Shown here: positions 8,685 through 18,031 of the stretch, one piece after another
Layout: every line of letters starts with the position of its first letter
Numbering within the stretch: position 1 is the stretch's first letter
Assembly: GCF_000016645.1 (NCBI RefSeq)
Contig: NC_009441.1
Coordinates: 5,642,001 to 5,706,000 of the forward strand
DNA length: 64,000 nt
Source of the DNA: Flavobacterium johnsoniae UW101
GTDB taxonomy: Bacteria; Bacteroidota; Bacteroidia; Flavobacteriales; Flavobacteriaceae
Reading direction: 5' to 3'
Notes under the pieces: model-generated
The model's database searches: none
The model's input: only the letters and a program-made list of their open reading frames with translations
What the model was told of the DNA's origin: nothing
Program-made: the position numbers and the translations under genes

Positions 8685-11600
8685 ATGAAAAAAATTCTAC
8701 ATGCCTTACTGCTGTTCCTGGCCATCGCAGGATACTCGCAGGAAACCCGAACTATTACGGGGATCATTCAAGATGAAGCAGACTTGTCGCCAATTCCTGG
8801 TGCGTCTATCTTTGTTGAGAATAATTCCATTTCAAACAAAACTGCTATGGCAGGTATTATTCAAAGTGAAGCTATTGGAACTACTACAGATTTCGATGGT
8901 AAATTCACCTTGAAAATTGCAAAAAATGTTACTTCATTGAGAGTTGTTTTCATGGGATACAAATCGTATACTCTTGAATTAGACGGTCAAAAAAACTATA
9001 CAGTTAACTTAAAATCTGAAACTGCAAAACTTCAGGAGGTTGTAGTAACTGGTTACCAAAAAATCGAGAAAAGAAAACTTACTGCTGCGGTTACAAAAAT
9101 CGACATGGCTGCAATCCAGCAGACTGGGGTTTCGAGCATTGACCAATTATTAGTTGGACAAATTGCTGGAGTTGCTGTAAGTACACCTTCTGGAGCACCT
9201 GGAGCACCTGCTAAAATCAGAATCAGGGGTACAGCTTCTTTAAATGGTACACAAGATCCTTTATGGGTATTAGATGGTTTACCATTAGAAGGAAATGACG
9301 TTCCAAAAAACTTCGATAAAGACAACATCGACGTATTAAACAACTACTCTATCGCTGGTTTAAATCCAGATGATATTAAAGACATTACAATCTTAAAAGA
9401 TGCTGCTGCAACAGCTATTTACGGTGCTCGTGCTGCAAATGGTGTAATCGTGGTAACCACTAAAAAAGGACGTGCTGGTAAAATGGTTGTAAGTTTTAAC
9501 ACTAATACCTTTATTACTCAAAGACCTGAGTTTTCTAAATTAAACTTAATGAACTCAAACGAAAAAGTTGATTTCGAACTTGGTCTTGCTTCCCGCGAGG
9601 ATTTAACTTACAGAGATACATCTGGTGATATTGCCCGTATCTTAAACGGAGCAAATGAATTAAATGCATACAGAGCTGGAGGATTCTCTGCTTTAAGCGG
9701 TGCAACACAAGAATCAATCAATGCTTTAAGAAACAACAATACAAACTGGGGTAATTTATTGTACCAAACTGCTATCAATACACAGCACGGTTTAAGTTTA
9801 TCTGGAGGTGGTGAAAAATCAGATTACTATTTCTCTTTAGGATACTATGATGAAAAAGGAACAACTGTAGGAACAGGTTTCAAACGCTACAACGTAACCT
9901 TAAAAAACAACTACGAAATTACAGATAAATTCAAAGTTGGTGTTAGTCTTTTTGGTTCAGAGAACAAAACTTCATCTTACTTAACAGATACTAATGCATA
10001 TACAAATCCTGCAAATTATTCTAGAAACGTAAACCCATATTTAACTCCTTTTAATGAAGATGGAAGTTATAAATATGATAAAGATGTTGTAGGACTTGTT
10101 GGTGGTGATTATATTCCATTTAACTTTTTAGAAGAAAGAGAAAATACTTCTTACGATTTAAAAACAAGATCTATAAAAGCATTATTAGATGCTGAATATA
10201 AAGTTACTAAAGATTTAAGAGTAACTTCTCAGTTAGGTTTACAGTTAGATAATACATCTACTGAAAAATATGCTGGCGAAAACAGCTACTACACAAGAGT
10301 ACAAAGAGAAAGATCAAGCTACTTTAGCGGTGGAAAAAAATATTTCCTTCCAGTTGGAGGTATTATCCAAAATTCTAATGCAGACTTTTTTCAGTACAAC
10401 CTAAAAACAATGGTGAACTACTCTAAAACTTTAGGAGAGAAACACGAAATTGAAGCAATGGTTGGTAATGAGTTAAGACGTAATGACGCAACATCAATTT
10501 CTACTAAAGGTTTTGGTTATAATGCTCAGAATTTAACAACGCAGCCAATCTTATTCCCAAATGCATCTTTCGCAACAGGAGCAACTTGGAGAACGTATGC
10601 TAAAACTAAAAATGAAAATGCATTTGCATCATTCTTTGCAACAGCATCATATACTTATGATAGAAAATATAGTGTATTTGGAAGTGTAAGATACGACGGT
10701 TCAGATTTATTTGGTGTAGATCCAAAATACAAATACCTGCCGCTTTATTCAACTTCTGCTTCATGGGCAGTGTCTGAAGAAAATTTCTTAAAAGATAATT
10801 TAACACTTTCTAATTTAAGACTTCGTGCTTCTTACGGTTTACAAGGTAACATTGACAAAGGTACTTCTCCTTATGTAGTAGGTGCAAACAGTACAGGTAC
10901 AATACTTCCTGGTAATACAGAACAAACTGTCGTAGTTATAAGCCCGCCTAATGAAAAATTACGTTGGGAAAAAACTACAAACACGAACATTGGAGCAGAC
11001 ATTGGTTTATTCAACAACCGTATCAGCATTGTAACTGATATTTATGGAAGAAAAAGTACTGACTTAATTGGTCTTAGATCACTTCCATTAGAAAATGGTT
11101 TTGAATTTACAAATATGAACTGGGCACAAGTAAGTAACAAAGGTTATGAGATTACTTTGTCTACAAAAAACATCGACCGTCCTAACTTTAAGTGGAATAC
11201 AAGTATTAACTTTTCTCACAATAAAAGTAACGTAGACCGTTTACAAATTAGAGATAACAGTTACTTACCAAATCAGGAAGGTTACGCTGTAAATGCAGTA
11301 TTTGGATTTAAAACTAATGGTGTTGACGAAAATGGATATCCATTATTTGTAAACAAAAATGGAGAAACTGTAAACGCTCAAACATTCTTTAAACTGGTAG
11401 ATGGTTTCCCAGATTTTCCAGGAATTATCTCTGACTCAGGATTAACTCCAGCAGAATTTAGAGATTTATTTGTTTACTTAGGAGATAGAGATCCAAAGTT
11501 TACAGGAGGTATCACTAATACATTTAAGGTAAGTAATTTTGATCTTACAGTTGCAGCTTCTTTCAACATTAAGCAGACTGTTACAAGAACTCCTCCTTAT

Positions 11601-12020
11601 AACGGAACATTAGTAGACAGAGGACAAAACTACAGTAGAGATATATTAAATGCTTGGTCTCCAACAAATACATCTTCTACTTTACCTGGAATTACAAGTG
11701 AAACAGGCGGAACTGGAGATTCTTGGATGGCAAATCAATTTTTTGCAGGAAGAAATCAAGTAGAAACATTAAATTACTTAGACATTTATGCAAGTGAAAT
11801 GAGCTACATGAGATTAAGCAGTGTGCGTTTAGGCTATACATTCCCTAAAACGTTTACAGATCACATCAATATAGCAAGTATCAGATTAAATGTTGAGGCA
11901 AGAAACTTATTCGTAGTAAGCTCTGATTACAAAGGTTACTTTGATCCTGAAACTTTTGGAAACATTTATGCACAACCAGTTCCTAAGTCATTCACTTTAG
12001 GATGTAATGTAACTTTCTAA
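8685..12020 (+). CDS. SusC/RagA-family TonB-dependent outer-membrane transporter
   Basis: Outer-membrane barrel of 1111 residues that imports oligomers with its SusD partner. A signal peptide ends near GYSQ, then a carboxypeptidase-regulatory-like beta domain (about 22-110) with an unusual insertion of roughly 25 residues (ENNSISNKTAMAGIIQSEA) before the GTTTDFDGKF block. LQEVVVTGYQ follows, then the plug with IRIRGTASLNGTQDP and LWVLDGLP, and KDAAATAIYGARAANGVI. The protein ends in an aromatic strand (TLGCNVTF). It sits between the metalloprotease and susD with very short gaps, so a shared transcript is likely. Confidence 0.95.
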   Translation: MKKILHALLLFLAIAGYSQETRTITGIIQDEADLSPIPGASIFVENNSISNKTAMAGIIQSEAIGTTTDFDGKFTLKIAKNVTSLRVVFMGYKSYTLELDGQKNYTVNLKSETAKLQEVVVTGYQKIEKRKLTAAVTKIDMAAIQQTGVSSIDQLLVGQIAGVAVSTPSGAPGAPAKIRIRGTASLNGTQDPLWVLDGLPLEGNDVPKNFDKDNIDVLNNYSIAGLNPDDIKDITILKDAAATAIYGARAANGVIVVTTKKGRAGKMVVSFNTNTFITQRPEFSKLNLMNSNEKVDFELGLASREDLTYRDTSGDIARILNGANELNAYRAGGFSALSGATQESINALRNNNTNWGNLLYQTAINTQHGLSLSGGGEKSDYYFSLGYYDEKGTTVGTGFKRYNVTLKNNYEITDKFKVGVSLFGSENKTSSYLTDTNAYTNPANYSRNVNPYLTPFNEDGSYKYDKDVVGLVGGDYIPFNFLEERENTSYDLKTRSIKALLDAEYKVTKDLRVTSQLGLQLDNTSTEKYAGENSYYTRVQRERSSYFSGGKKYFLPVGGIIQNSNADFFQYNLKTMVNYSKTLGEKHEIEAMVGNELRRNDATSISTKGFGYNAQNLTTQPILFPNASFATGATWRTYAKTKNENAFASFFATASYTYDRKYSVFGSVRYDGSDLFGVDPKYKYLPLYSTSASWAVSEENFLKDNLTLSNLRLRASYGLQGNIDKGTSPYVVGANSTGTILPGNTEQTVVVISPPNEKLRWEKTTNTNIGADIGLFNNRISIVTDIYGRKSTDLIGLRSLPLENGFEFTNMNWAQVSNKGYEITLSTKNIDRPNFKWNTSINFSHNKSNVDRLQIRDNSYLPNQEGYAVNAVFGFKTNGVDENGYPLFVNKNGETVNAQTFFKLVDGFPDFPGIISDSGLTPAEFRDLFVYLGDRDPKFTGGITNTFKVSNFDLTVAASFNIKQTVTRTPPYNGTLVDRGQNYSRDILNAWSPTNTSSTLPGITSETGGTGDSWMANQFFAGRNQVETLNYLDIYASEMSYMRLSSVRLGYTFPKTFTDHINIASIRLNVEARNLFVVSSDYKGYFDPETFGNIYAQPVPKSFTLGCNVTF

Positions 12021-12031
12021 TAAAATTAAAG

Positions 12032-13354
12032 ATGAAAAAAATCTCAAAATATATTTTACTTTTTGTTGCTGCAATTGCTGTAACAAGCTGCGATGACTAT
12101 TTAGACATCCAACCTCTCGGAAAAGTAATTCCTGAAACATTACAAGATTATCGTGGTGTCCTTACAACAGGGTATGTAGCTTATCCTGATCACAAATCGA
12201 TAACAGCAGTTCGTACTGATGAATTAATACTAGATGGTGACGGCGATAGCGAAATTCCATTATACCAAGATATCTACGCTTGGAAAGATGCTGGTACAGA
12301 TCGTCGAACAATGACTTTTCCATACCAAAATTTATATACGGTAATTTTTTATACGAATGTACTAATTAATGATGCTCAAGGAAAATTATCAAATTCTCCT
12401 GAAAAAGATCAACTAATTGGAGAAGCTTATGCTTTAAGAGCAATGGCTTATTTTGATTTGATTAACTTATTTAGTAAACCTTTCAATCCTGCAACTTCAG
12501 GATCTGACAAAGGTGTTCCATTAGCATTAAAAGTAGATTTAGAGCAGACTTATCCTTCTCAAACTGTTGAAGCAATTTACAATCAAATTATTTCTGACAC
12601 TCAAGAAGCAGAAAGTTTACTTAATTTAAACACGCAGCCAAAAGGATTTAACTATCGTTTTTCTAAAGCCGCTTTGTATAGTTTAGAAAGCCGTATTTAT
12701 CTATACATGCAGCAATGGCAGAAATCTCAGGATGCAGCCAATAAAGCCTTAGCTATAAACAATGCTTTAGTTGATTTAAAAGCAACTCCGGTATTGGCAA
12801 CGAAATTCGATTCAAAAGAATCTATTTTAGCGCTTGAAGAAAATTATGATAATGGTCTTAAATTATTATCATATGCATCAGATGATTTACTTGCTGCTTA
12901 TAACAGAACTACAGATTTACGTTTTCCAATTTACTTTGCAGCAAACGGAAGTAATTTCAGAATTCAAAAAGGAGCTAATGATGATCAAAAATGCTCTTTC
13001 AGAACATCTGAATTGTATTTAATTAAAGCTGAGACTTCATTAAAATTGAATAATCTGGCTGATGCTAAAACAACAGTTTTAACTTTCATCAAAAACAGAT
13101 ATACAGCATCTGGATTTACACAGCTTGAAAGTGAAATCGCAGCAATGAATGCAGCTGATTTAACAACGTTCATTTTAGCAGAAAGACAACGTGAATTTGC
13201 TGTAGAAGGACAGCGTTGGTATGATTTAAGAAGAACAACTCAAAAACAAATTGTTCACACTTTCTTAGGTCAAACCTATACTTTGACACAAAACGATCCG
13301 CGATATACTATTCCAGTACCAGCAAACGCGAGATTAAACAATCCCAATCTATAA
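12032..13354 (+). CDS. SusD/RagB-family outer-membrane lipoprotein
   Basis: Substrate-binding lid of the SusCD complex, 440 residues. The lipobox is VTSC with lipidated C20, followed by Asp-Asp, typical of surface-exposed Bacteroidota lipoproteins. The N-terminal DDYLDIQPLGKVIPE and the C-terminal ERQREFAVEGQRWYDLRRT are SusD signatures, and TPR-like helices lie between. The protein is somewhat shorter than many SusD proteins (about 480-600 residues), as seen in peptide- or small-substrate systems. It starts 11 bases after susC, and a strong terminator follows. Confidence 0.94.
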   Translation: MKKISKYILLFVAAIAVTSCDDYLDIQPLGKVIPETLQDYRGVLTTGYVAYPDHKSITAVRTDELILDGDGDSEIPLYQDIYAWKDAGTDRRTMTFPYQNLYTVIFYTNVLINDAQGKLSNSPEKDQLIGEAYALRAMAYFDLINLFSKPFNPATSGSDKGVPLALKVDLEQTYPSQTVEAIYNQIISDTQEAESLLNLNTQPKGFNYRFSKAALYSLESRIYLYMQQWQKSQDAANKALAINNALVDLKATPVLATKFDSKESILALEENYDNGLKLLSYASDDLLAAYNRTTDLRFPIYFAANGSNFRIQKGANDDQKCSFRTSELYLIKAETSLKLNNLADAKTTVLTFIKNRYTASGFTQLESEIAAMNAADLTTFILAERQREFAVEGQRWYDLRRTTQKQIVHTFLGQTYTLTQNDPRYTIPVPANARLNNPNL

Positions 13355-13374
13355 GTTACCTATTGTTTTTTTTG

Positions 13375-13408
13375 AAAAAGGTCCAGTTGCAAAACTGGGC
13401 CTTTTTTT
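13375..13408 (+). terminator. Rho-independent terminator after susD
   Basis: A hairpin with GTCCAGTT paired to AACTGGGC around a GCAA loop, flanked by an A tract on the left and seven T on the right. The A/T flanks could let it work in both directions for the convergent lipoprotein gene. Confidence 0.85.
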
Positions 13409-13453
13409 AATTATTGTCTGTCGCGTCCTAAAACGAAAAATTTTTACTACAAC

Positions 13454-14143
13454 TTAATTAGTAAAGAAGATATATTGCTGCCAAGGGAATGTCGTATATT
13501 CTAAATTAGGGTTAAAAAAGCAAATTATTTTTGCTGGTCGTTCAATATTCGCGTTTTGTCCATCAATAATTATTGGATAATAAAACTTACCATAAATATT
13601 TACTGTATAACTAGCATTTGCTGAATAATTAACAGCATTGTAACTAAAATAAACACCGTTTCCATTAATAGTTGCTACACTAACATCCTTTACCCCATCA
13701 TTCCAGTTATAACTCATATAAAATGAATTATACCAAAATTCATAATATACTGTCATTGATGAATTAGGAACAGGAATTGTTGATGACAGCCTCTGGTATT
13801 CCGAAAGATCGAAAGATTTAGCAGTTGAAAGATTTTTAATAGTTTGTGCAGAACTTTCCTTGGAAATCATTTCTTGTATTTTGCCTTCATCATTTAATTC
13901 TTTTGGGAAAATTTCAGCAAGATCATCAATAGATTCTACTACTATTCTTCCATCCGTAGATACATTATCTATAAATGTTACATTTTTAGAATCAATGCCT
14001 AGCTGCTCTAATTTAGTTAAGATTTGTTTTTGTTTGTTAAGCTTTTCAACATTTTGGGCATCAACTAAATCATCACTTGAAGAATCACAAGACGTAATTG
14101 ATAAAAATAGCGTTAAGGCTAAAAAGAGCATAAATTTTTTCAT
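13454..14143 (-). CDS. Hypothetical lipoprotein
   Basis: Not recognised. The 229-residue protein has a clear lipoprotein signal with lipobox ITSC (C19) followed by Asp and Ser residues, which in this phylum can direct the protein to the cell surface. After it come a short charged helical region (about 30-60) and a C-terminal part rich in Tyr, Asn and Ser that is probably beta-sheet (about 125-229). It is convergent with susD and divergent from the LytTR regulator. It may belong functionally to the uptake locus, but nothing in the sequence proves it. Confidence 0.7.
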   Translation of the reverse strand: MKKFMLFLALTLFLSITSCDSSSDDLVDAQNVEKLNKQKQILTKLEQLGIDSKNVTFIDNVSTDGRIVVESIDDLAEIFPKELNDEGKIQEMISKESSAQTIKNLSTAKSFDLSEYQRLSSTIPVPNSSMTVYYEFWYNSFYMSYNWNDGVKDVSVATINGNGVYFSYNAVNYSANASYTVNIYGKFYYPIIIDGQNANIERPAKIICFFNPNLEYTTFPWQQYIFFTN

Positions 14144-14474
14144 AGTGGTATATAAAATTAAAAGTTACAAAGGATTATAATACAAACGTTTTTCTTAAAA
14201 TGAAAACAAAAAAAGTAACTAAAGTAATACAAAAACACACCGAAACAAATAAAAAACAAAAACAAATCCTGCTTTTTTACTCAATAATTTGATTAATAGC
14301 AGTATTAATTCTTATATTTTTTTTCAAATCATTAAATCAAATAAATTTTAATCACAACAAAAAACAAAAACAACATTAAAAACATATTGCAAAAAATCCA
14401 GAGACAATTATATTTGCACAACCATTAAGAACTTCATTTTATTGAATGAAACTTTTTAACATCAGCCAAGAATA
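14144..14474. other. 331-bp AT-rich divergent spacer
   Basis: Spacer between the lipoprotein gene (leftward) and the LytTR regulator (rightward). It is very A-rich, with runs such as AAAACAAAAA, and holds the promoter listed at 14387-14416. No open frame or strong hairpin was found. Confidence 0.6.
14387..14416 (+). promoter_or_regulatory. Bacteroidota-type promoter for the LytTR regulator
   Basis: TTG at 14387-14389, 19 bases, then TATATTTG at 14409-14416. This matches the -33 TTG / -7 TAnnTTTG consensus of Flavobacterium and Bacteroides promoters. It lies 58 bases upstream of the regulator ATG. Confidence 0.6.
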
Positions 14475-15239
14475 ATGAGAATTGCCATTGTCGAAGACGA
14501 ATATCTTGCTTCCAGTTATCTAAAATCGATTTTAGAGCAGCAGGAAATTTTACAGATTGCAGAAATTACAGTTTTAAAATCTGTAAAAGAAGCCGTCGAC
14601 TTTTTTAAACAAAACAATGTCGATCTCGCTTTTATGGACATTCACCTTGGCGATGGAAAAAGTCTTGAGATTTTTGAAAAAACCACAATCTCCTGCCCTG
14701 TTATTTTTGTTACGGCTTATGATTCTTACGCTATCTCGGTTTTCAAACACTTTACCATAGATTATCTTTTAAAACCTTTTGAAGAACAGGAATTATTAGA
14801 AGCCTTATTCAAATTCAAAAAAATAAAAGAGAGTTTTAATACCGATGCTGCAGTGCGGTCATTAGTCGCATTAGAAAATCCCGAAACAAACAAAATACAG
14901 CGTCATTTTTTAGTAAACCACGGATATAAGCTAATTTCGGTAAACGAGTCTGAAATCACCTATTTTGCAGCATCCGGAAAGCATTTGTTTATCTATGTAA
15001 AATCTGGAAACAGTTATTTGTACAATAATACACTTACAGACATCATAAACAGCCTCGATCCGTTTATTTTTTTTAAAGTAAACAGAAAATATATCGTAAG
15101 CCGAAATATTATAAAAGAAGTCGTAAAACATTCAAATCAAAAAATCGAATTAATTCTTACGGTTCCACCAGTCGAAGATGACCCTATTATGATTAGCAAA
15201 AAAGAAATAAATAATTTCAAAAACTGGCTTGATCAATAA
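14475..15239 (+). CDS. LytTR-family response regulator
   Basis: Two-component regulator of 254 residues. The receiver domain (about 1-120) carries the acidic pair E7/D8, phosphoacceptor D55 in LAFMDIHLG, a Thr in FVTAYDSYA, and the Lys of LLKPF. The C-terminal LytTR DNA-binding domain (about 145-250) contains YFAASGKHLFIY and FKVNRKYIVSRNII. No LytS kinase lies beside it; the unpaired LytS-type kinase at 4412-5983 on the other side of the SusCD genes is the natural partner candidate. The direct repeats at 5970-6001 are the candidate target. Confidence 0.92.
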   Translation: MRIAIVEDEYLASSYLKSILEQQEILQIAEITVLKSVKEAVDFFKQNNVDLAFMDIHLGDGKSLEIFEKTTISCPVIFVTAYDSYAISVFKHFTIDYLLKPFEEQELLEALFKFKKIKESFNTDAAVRSLVALENPETNKIQRHFLVNHGYKLISVNESEITYFAASGKHLFIYVKSGNSYLYNNTLTDIINSLDPFIFFKVNRKYIVSRNIIKEVVKHSNQKIELILTVPPVEDDPIMISKKEINNFKNWLDQ

Positions 15240-15465
15240 TTTTCAGCTTCAATTTCTCTTAAATTTTGGCTTTTGCCCAAAATCAAAAAACTGAATTATT
15301 CATAATTTAGGAATCAAAATCTGCCTAAAAACTGTCAAAACCATTTTAAAACGTTAAAATAGCGTTATAAGAATCATAAAATTGATAGTTCATTACCAGC
15401 ACAATAGCATTCTTCATTTCGGAATTCTTTATCTTTGAGAGACAAAATTTAAATGAAAAAGAAAA

Positions 15466-16050
15466 ATGCCACATAATAGATTTTACCCTAACGAAGTATT
15501 CAAAGAAATAGAAATAAACGCCTCATTACAACTTAAATATGCCATTTCAAACAGAGGAAGACTAATAAGCTTTACTGATGAAATTGAAAACGGCCGCATC
15601 CTTAAAGGCGGTTTGAGTGACGGATATCCAACTTTTAGATTTAAAGTCAAAAAAGACGACAAAATCATTAACAAATACTTATTTCTTTACAAATTAGTAG
15701 CCCAATATTTTATTCCAAAAGATTCTGAAGATCAAACTTATGTTCTGCATCTGGATTATAACCGAAGCAACGATGATGTAAGCAATTTACGCTGGGCAAC
15801 AAAACAAGAAATGATGGCGCACAGCCGCAAGAGTCCGCGTGTAATTCAGGCCAAGAAAAACCTGATAGAACACAATTTAAAAGCCGACGGAAGAAAACTG
15901 ACTACAACAAAAGTCATGTTAATTAAAAAAATACTGGCAAGACCAGAACAAAAAACCCGTTTAAAAATGATCGCCAAACAATTTGGTGTAAGCGAAATGC
16001 AGATCCGCAGAATTGCCAGCGGTGAAAACTGGGGACACGTTAAAGTTTAA
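15466..16050 (+). CDS. NUMOD4/HNH-like protein with C-terminal helix-turn-helix
   Basis: Resembles the small HNH endonucleases of phages and introns, 194 residues. A NUMOD4-like part (about 12-60) has AISNRGRLISF and ILKGGLSDGYP. An HNH-like core follows with H95 (LHLDYNRSND), N107 (VSNLRW) and H119 (MMAHS) all present, but the usual VHRLVA helix reads LYKLVA. The C-terminal helix-turn-helix (about 145-192, MIAKQFGVSEMQIRRIASG) resembles the DNA-binding tail of such nucleases. It stands alone as a monocistronic chromosomal gene. It may be a nuclease or a domesticated DNA-binding protein. A -7-like TATCTTTG lies at 15430-15437. Confidence 0.75.
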   Translation: MPHNRFYPNEVFKEIEINASLQLKYAISNRGRLISFTDEIENGRILKGGLSDGYPTFRFKVKKDDKIINKYLFLYKLVAQYFIPKDSEDQTYVLHLDYNRSNDDVSNLRWATKQEMMAHSRKSPRVIQAKKNLIEHNLKADGRKLTTTKVMLIKKILARPEQKTRLKMIAKQFGVSEMQIRRIASGENWGHVKV

Positions 16051-16420
16051 TGGCTAATTATAGAATTTAAATTAATAATTCGCCATCAGCAATTAAAACA
16101 ATTATTATCACTCTATTAAAAAGTCGAAGATCTTTGAATATTCAAAAAAAGTTCTTCGGCTTTCTCGTGTAAATTAAGTTTTGTTTTGAAGATTTAGAGC
16201 AAAAATTACAATTTCTGGCTAATAATTCACAATTTGCAATTAACAATTACTTCAGTTTCTGTGAAAAGGTCAAAAACTGTATGGGTAAAAACAAATTTAA
16301 AGGCGTTCATTTAAAATAAATCCTTAAATTCGCAAGCACAAATAACAAAGAATCATCGAAAAATGAGTTTCGGAAAATTATAAACTTCATTTTCGATAGT
16401 TAATATTAAAAACCAAAAAA
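16051..16420. other. 370-bp spacer before lpdA with a hairpin
   Basis: No gene seen. An imperfect hairpin at 16121-16163 pairs AAGTCGAAGATCTTTGAAT with its opposite arm, with a small bulge, and could end the upstream transcript. Flanking it are two degenerate copies of a TAATTCGCCA-like word in opposite orientation (about 16075-16086 and 16217-16230). The rest is AT-rich and presumably holds the lpdA promoter. Confidence 0.55.
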
Positions 16421-17809
16421 ATGAAATACGACGTTATTGTTTTAGGAAGTGGTCCTGGTGGATATGTAACAGCGATTAGAGCTTCACAATTAGGCTTTAA
16501 AGTAGCTGTAGTTGAAAAAGAAAATCTTGGTGGTGTATGTTTAAACTGGGGATGTATCCCAACAAAAGCATTACTAAAATCTGCTCAGGTTTTTGATTAC
16601 TTAAAACACGCTTCTGATTACGGATTAAAAGTTTCTGAATTCGATAAAGATTTCCCAGCAGTTATTCAGCGCAGCCGTGGTGTTGCAGAAGGAATGAGCA
16701 AAGGAGTTCAATTCTTAATGAAAAAAAACAAAATTGACGTTATCGAAGGTTTTGGAAAATTAAAACCAGGAAAAAAACTTGACGTTACAGATAAAGACAA
16801 TAAAGTTACAGAATACAGCGCTGATCATATTATCATCGCAACTGGAGCTCGTTCTCGTGAGCTGCCAAACTTACCTCAAGACGGTGTAAAAGTAATTGGA
16901 TACCGTCAGGCAATGACATTACCAACTCAGCCAAAATCTATGATTATCGTAGGTTCTGGAGCAATTGGAGTAGAATTTGCTCACTTCTACAACTCAATGG
17001 GAACAGACGTTACTATTGTAGAATTTATGCCAAATATCGTTCCTGTAGAAGACGAAGACGTTTCTAAACAAATGGAGCGTTCTATGAAAAAAGCAGGTGT
17101 AAAAATCATGACAAACTCTTCTGTAGAAAAAATTGACACTACAGGAAACGGAGTTAAAGCAACTGTAAAAACTGCAAAAGGAGAAGAAATTCTTGAAGCA
17201 GACATCGTACTTTCGGCAGTTGGAATCAAAACAAACATCGAAAACATTGGTTTAGAAGAAGTTGGAATCGCTGTTGACAGAGATAAAATCTTAGTAAACG
17301 CTTACAACGAAACTAACATTCCTGGATACTACGCAATTGGAGACGTTACTCCTGGTCAGGCCTTAGCTCACGTAGCTTCTGCAGAAGGAATTAACTGTGT
17401 AGAAAAAATCAAAGGTTTACACGTAGACCCAATCGATTACGGAAACATTCCGGGTTGTACTTATGCAACTCCAGAAATCGCTTCTGTAGGTTTAACAGAA
17501 AAACAAGCAAGAGATAAAGGTTACGAATTAAAAATTGGTAAATTCCCATTCTCAGCTTCTGGAAAAGCAAAAGCTGCAGGAGCTGCGGACGGATTCGTAA
17601 AAGTAATCTTTGATGCAAAATATGGAGAATGGTTAGGATGCCACATGATTGGTGCTGGTGTTACAGATATGATTGCTGAGGCAGTTGTAGCTCGTAAACT
17701 AGAAACTACAGGTCACGAAGTCCTTAAATCTATCCACCCTCACCCAACAATGAGCGAGGCTGTTATGGAAGCTGTAGCAGATGCTTACGGCGAAGTAATT
17801 CACTTGTAA
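16421..17809 (+). CDS. lpdA: Dihydrolipoyl dehydrogenase (E3)
   Basis: Flavoprotein that re-oxidises dihydrolipoamide in the 2-oxoacid dehydrogenase complexes and glycine cleavage. The protein is 462 residues, the normal length. It has an FAD site GSGPGGYVTAIRA, redox-active C40 and C45 in GGVCLNWGCIPTKA, an NAD site GSGAIGVEF, the second FAD motif YAIGDVTPGQALAH, and the C-terminal HPHPTMSEAVMEA with the catalytic His. It is monocistronic with its own terminator. The tidy codon choice suggests high expression. Whether it serves the pyruvate or another complex cannot be told from context. Confidence 0.96.
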   Translation: MKYDVIVLGSGPGGYVTAIRASQLGFKVAVVEKENLGGVCLNWGCIPTKALLKSAQVFDYLKHASDYGLKVSEFDKDFPAVIQRSRGVAEGMSKGVQFLMKKNKIDVIEGFGKLKPGKKLDVTDKDNKVTEYSADHIIIATGARSRELPNLPQDGVKVIGYRQAMTLPTQPKSMIIVGSGAIGVEFAHFYNSMGTDVTIVEFMPNIVPVEDEDVSKQMERSMKKAGVKIMTNSSVEKIDTTGNGVKATVKTAKGEEILEADIVLSAVGIKTNIENIGLEEVGIAVDRDKILVNAYNETNIPGYYAIGDVTPGQALAHVASAEGINCVEKIKGLHVDPIDYGNIPGCTYATPEIASVGLTEKQARDKGYELKIGKFPFSASGKAKAAGAADGFVKVIFDAKYGEWLGCHMIGAGVTDMIAEAVVARKLETTGHEVLKSIHPHPTMSEAVMEAVADAYGEVIHL

Positions 17810-17850
17810 AAATATACCGTTTTACGGTTATATATAATTCTCAATTAATT

Positions 17851-17885
17851 AAATCCGATTTGTGAAAACAGATCGGATTTTTTTA
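17851..17885 (+). terminator. Terminator of lpdA, ATCCGAT family
   Basis: AAATCCGAT pairs with ATCGGATTT across a 13-base loop and is followed by seven T. The stem is nearly the same as those at 21216, 22054 and 24421. Confidence 0.85.
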
Positions 17886-17997
17886 TAAATATTATTATCA
17901 TCCAAACACAAATTCAAAACCGCAATACAAGTCTTAAAATTTAACAAACAAAAAGTTGTTAAAAACTTGATATAAAAAAGTAATACAGATGTCTTAT

Positions 17998-18030
17998 AAT
18001 TCTTATTTTTAGCTCTTCTAAATAAGAATT
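17998..18030 (+). promoter_or_regulatory. Perfect inverted repeat abutting the SPFH start codon
   Basis: AATTCTTATTT (17998-18008) and AAATAAGAATT (18020-18030) form a perfect 11-bp stem with an 11-base loop. The right arm ends one base before the ATG at 18032. In RNA it would cover the ribosome landing site; in DNA it could be an operator for a dimeric repressor. Confidence 0.5.
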
Positions 18031-18031
18031 C

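Noticed and set aside
16051..16420. Riboswitch or structured leader before lpdA
   Set aside because: Only one simple hairpin lies there, far from the start codon, with no recognised riboswitch core.
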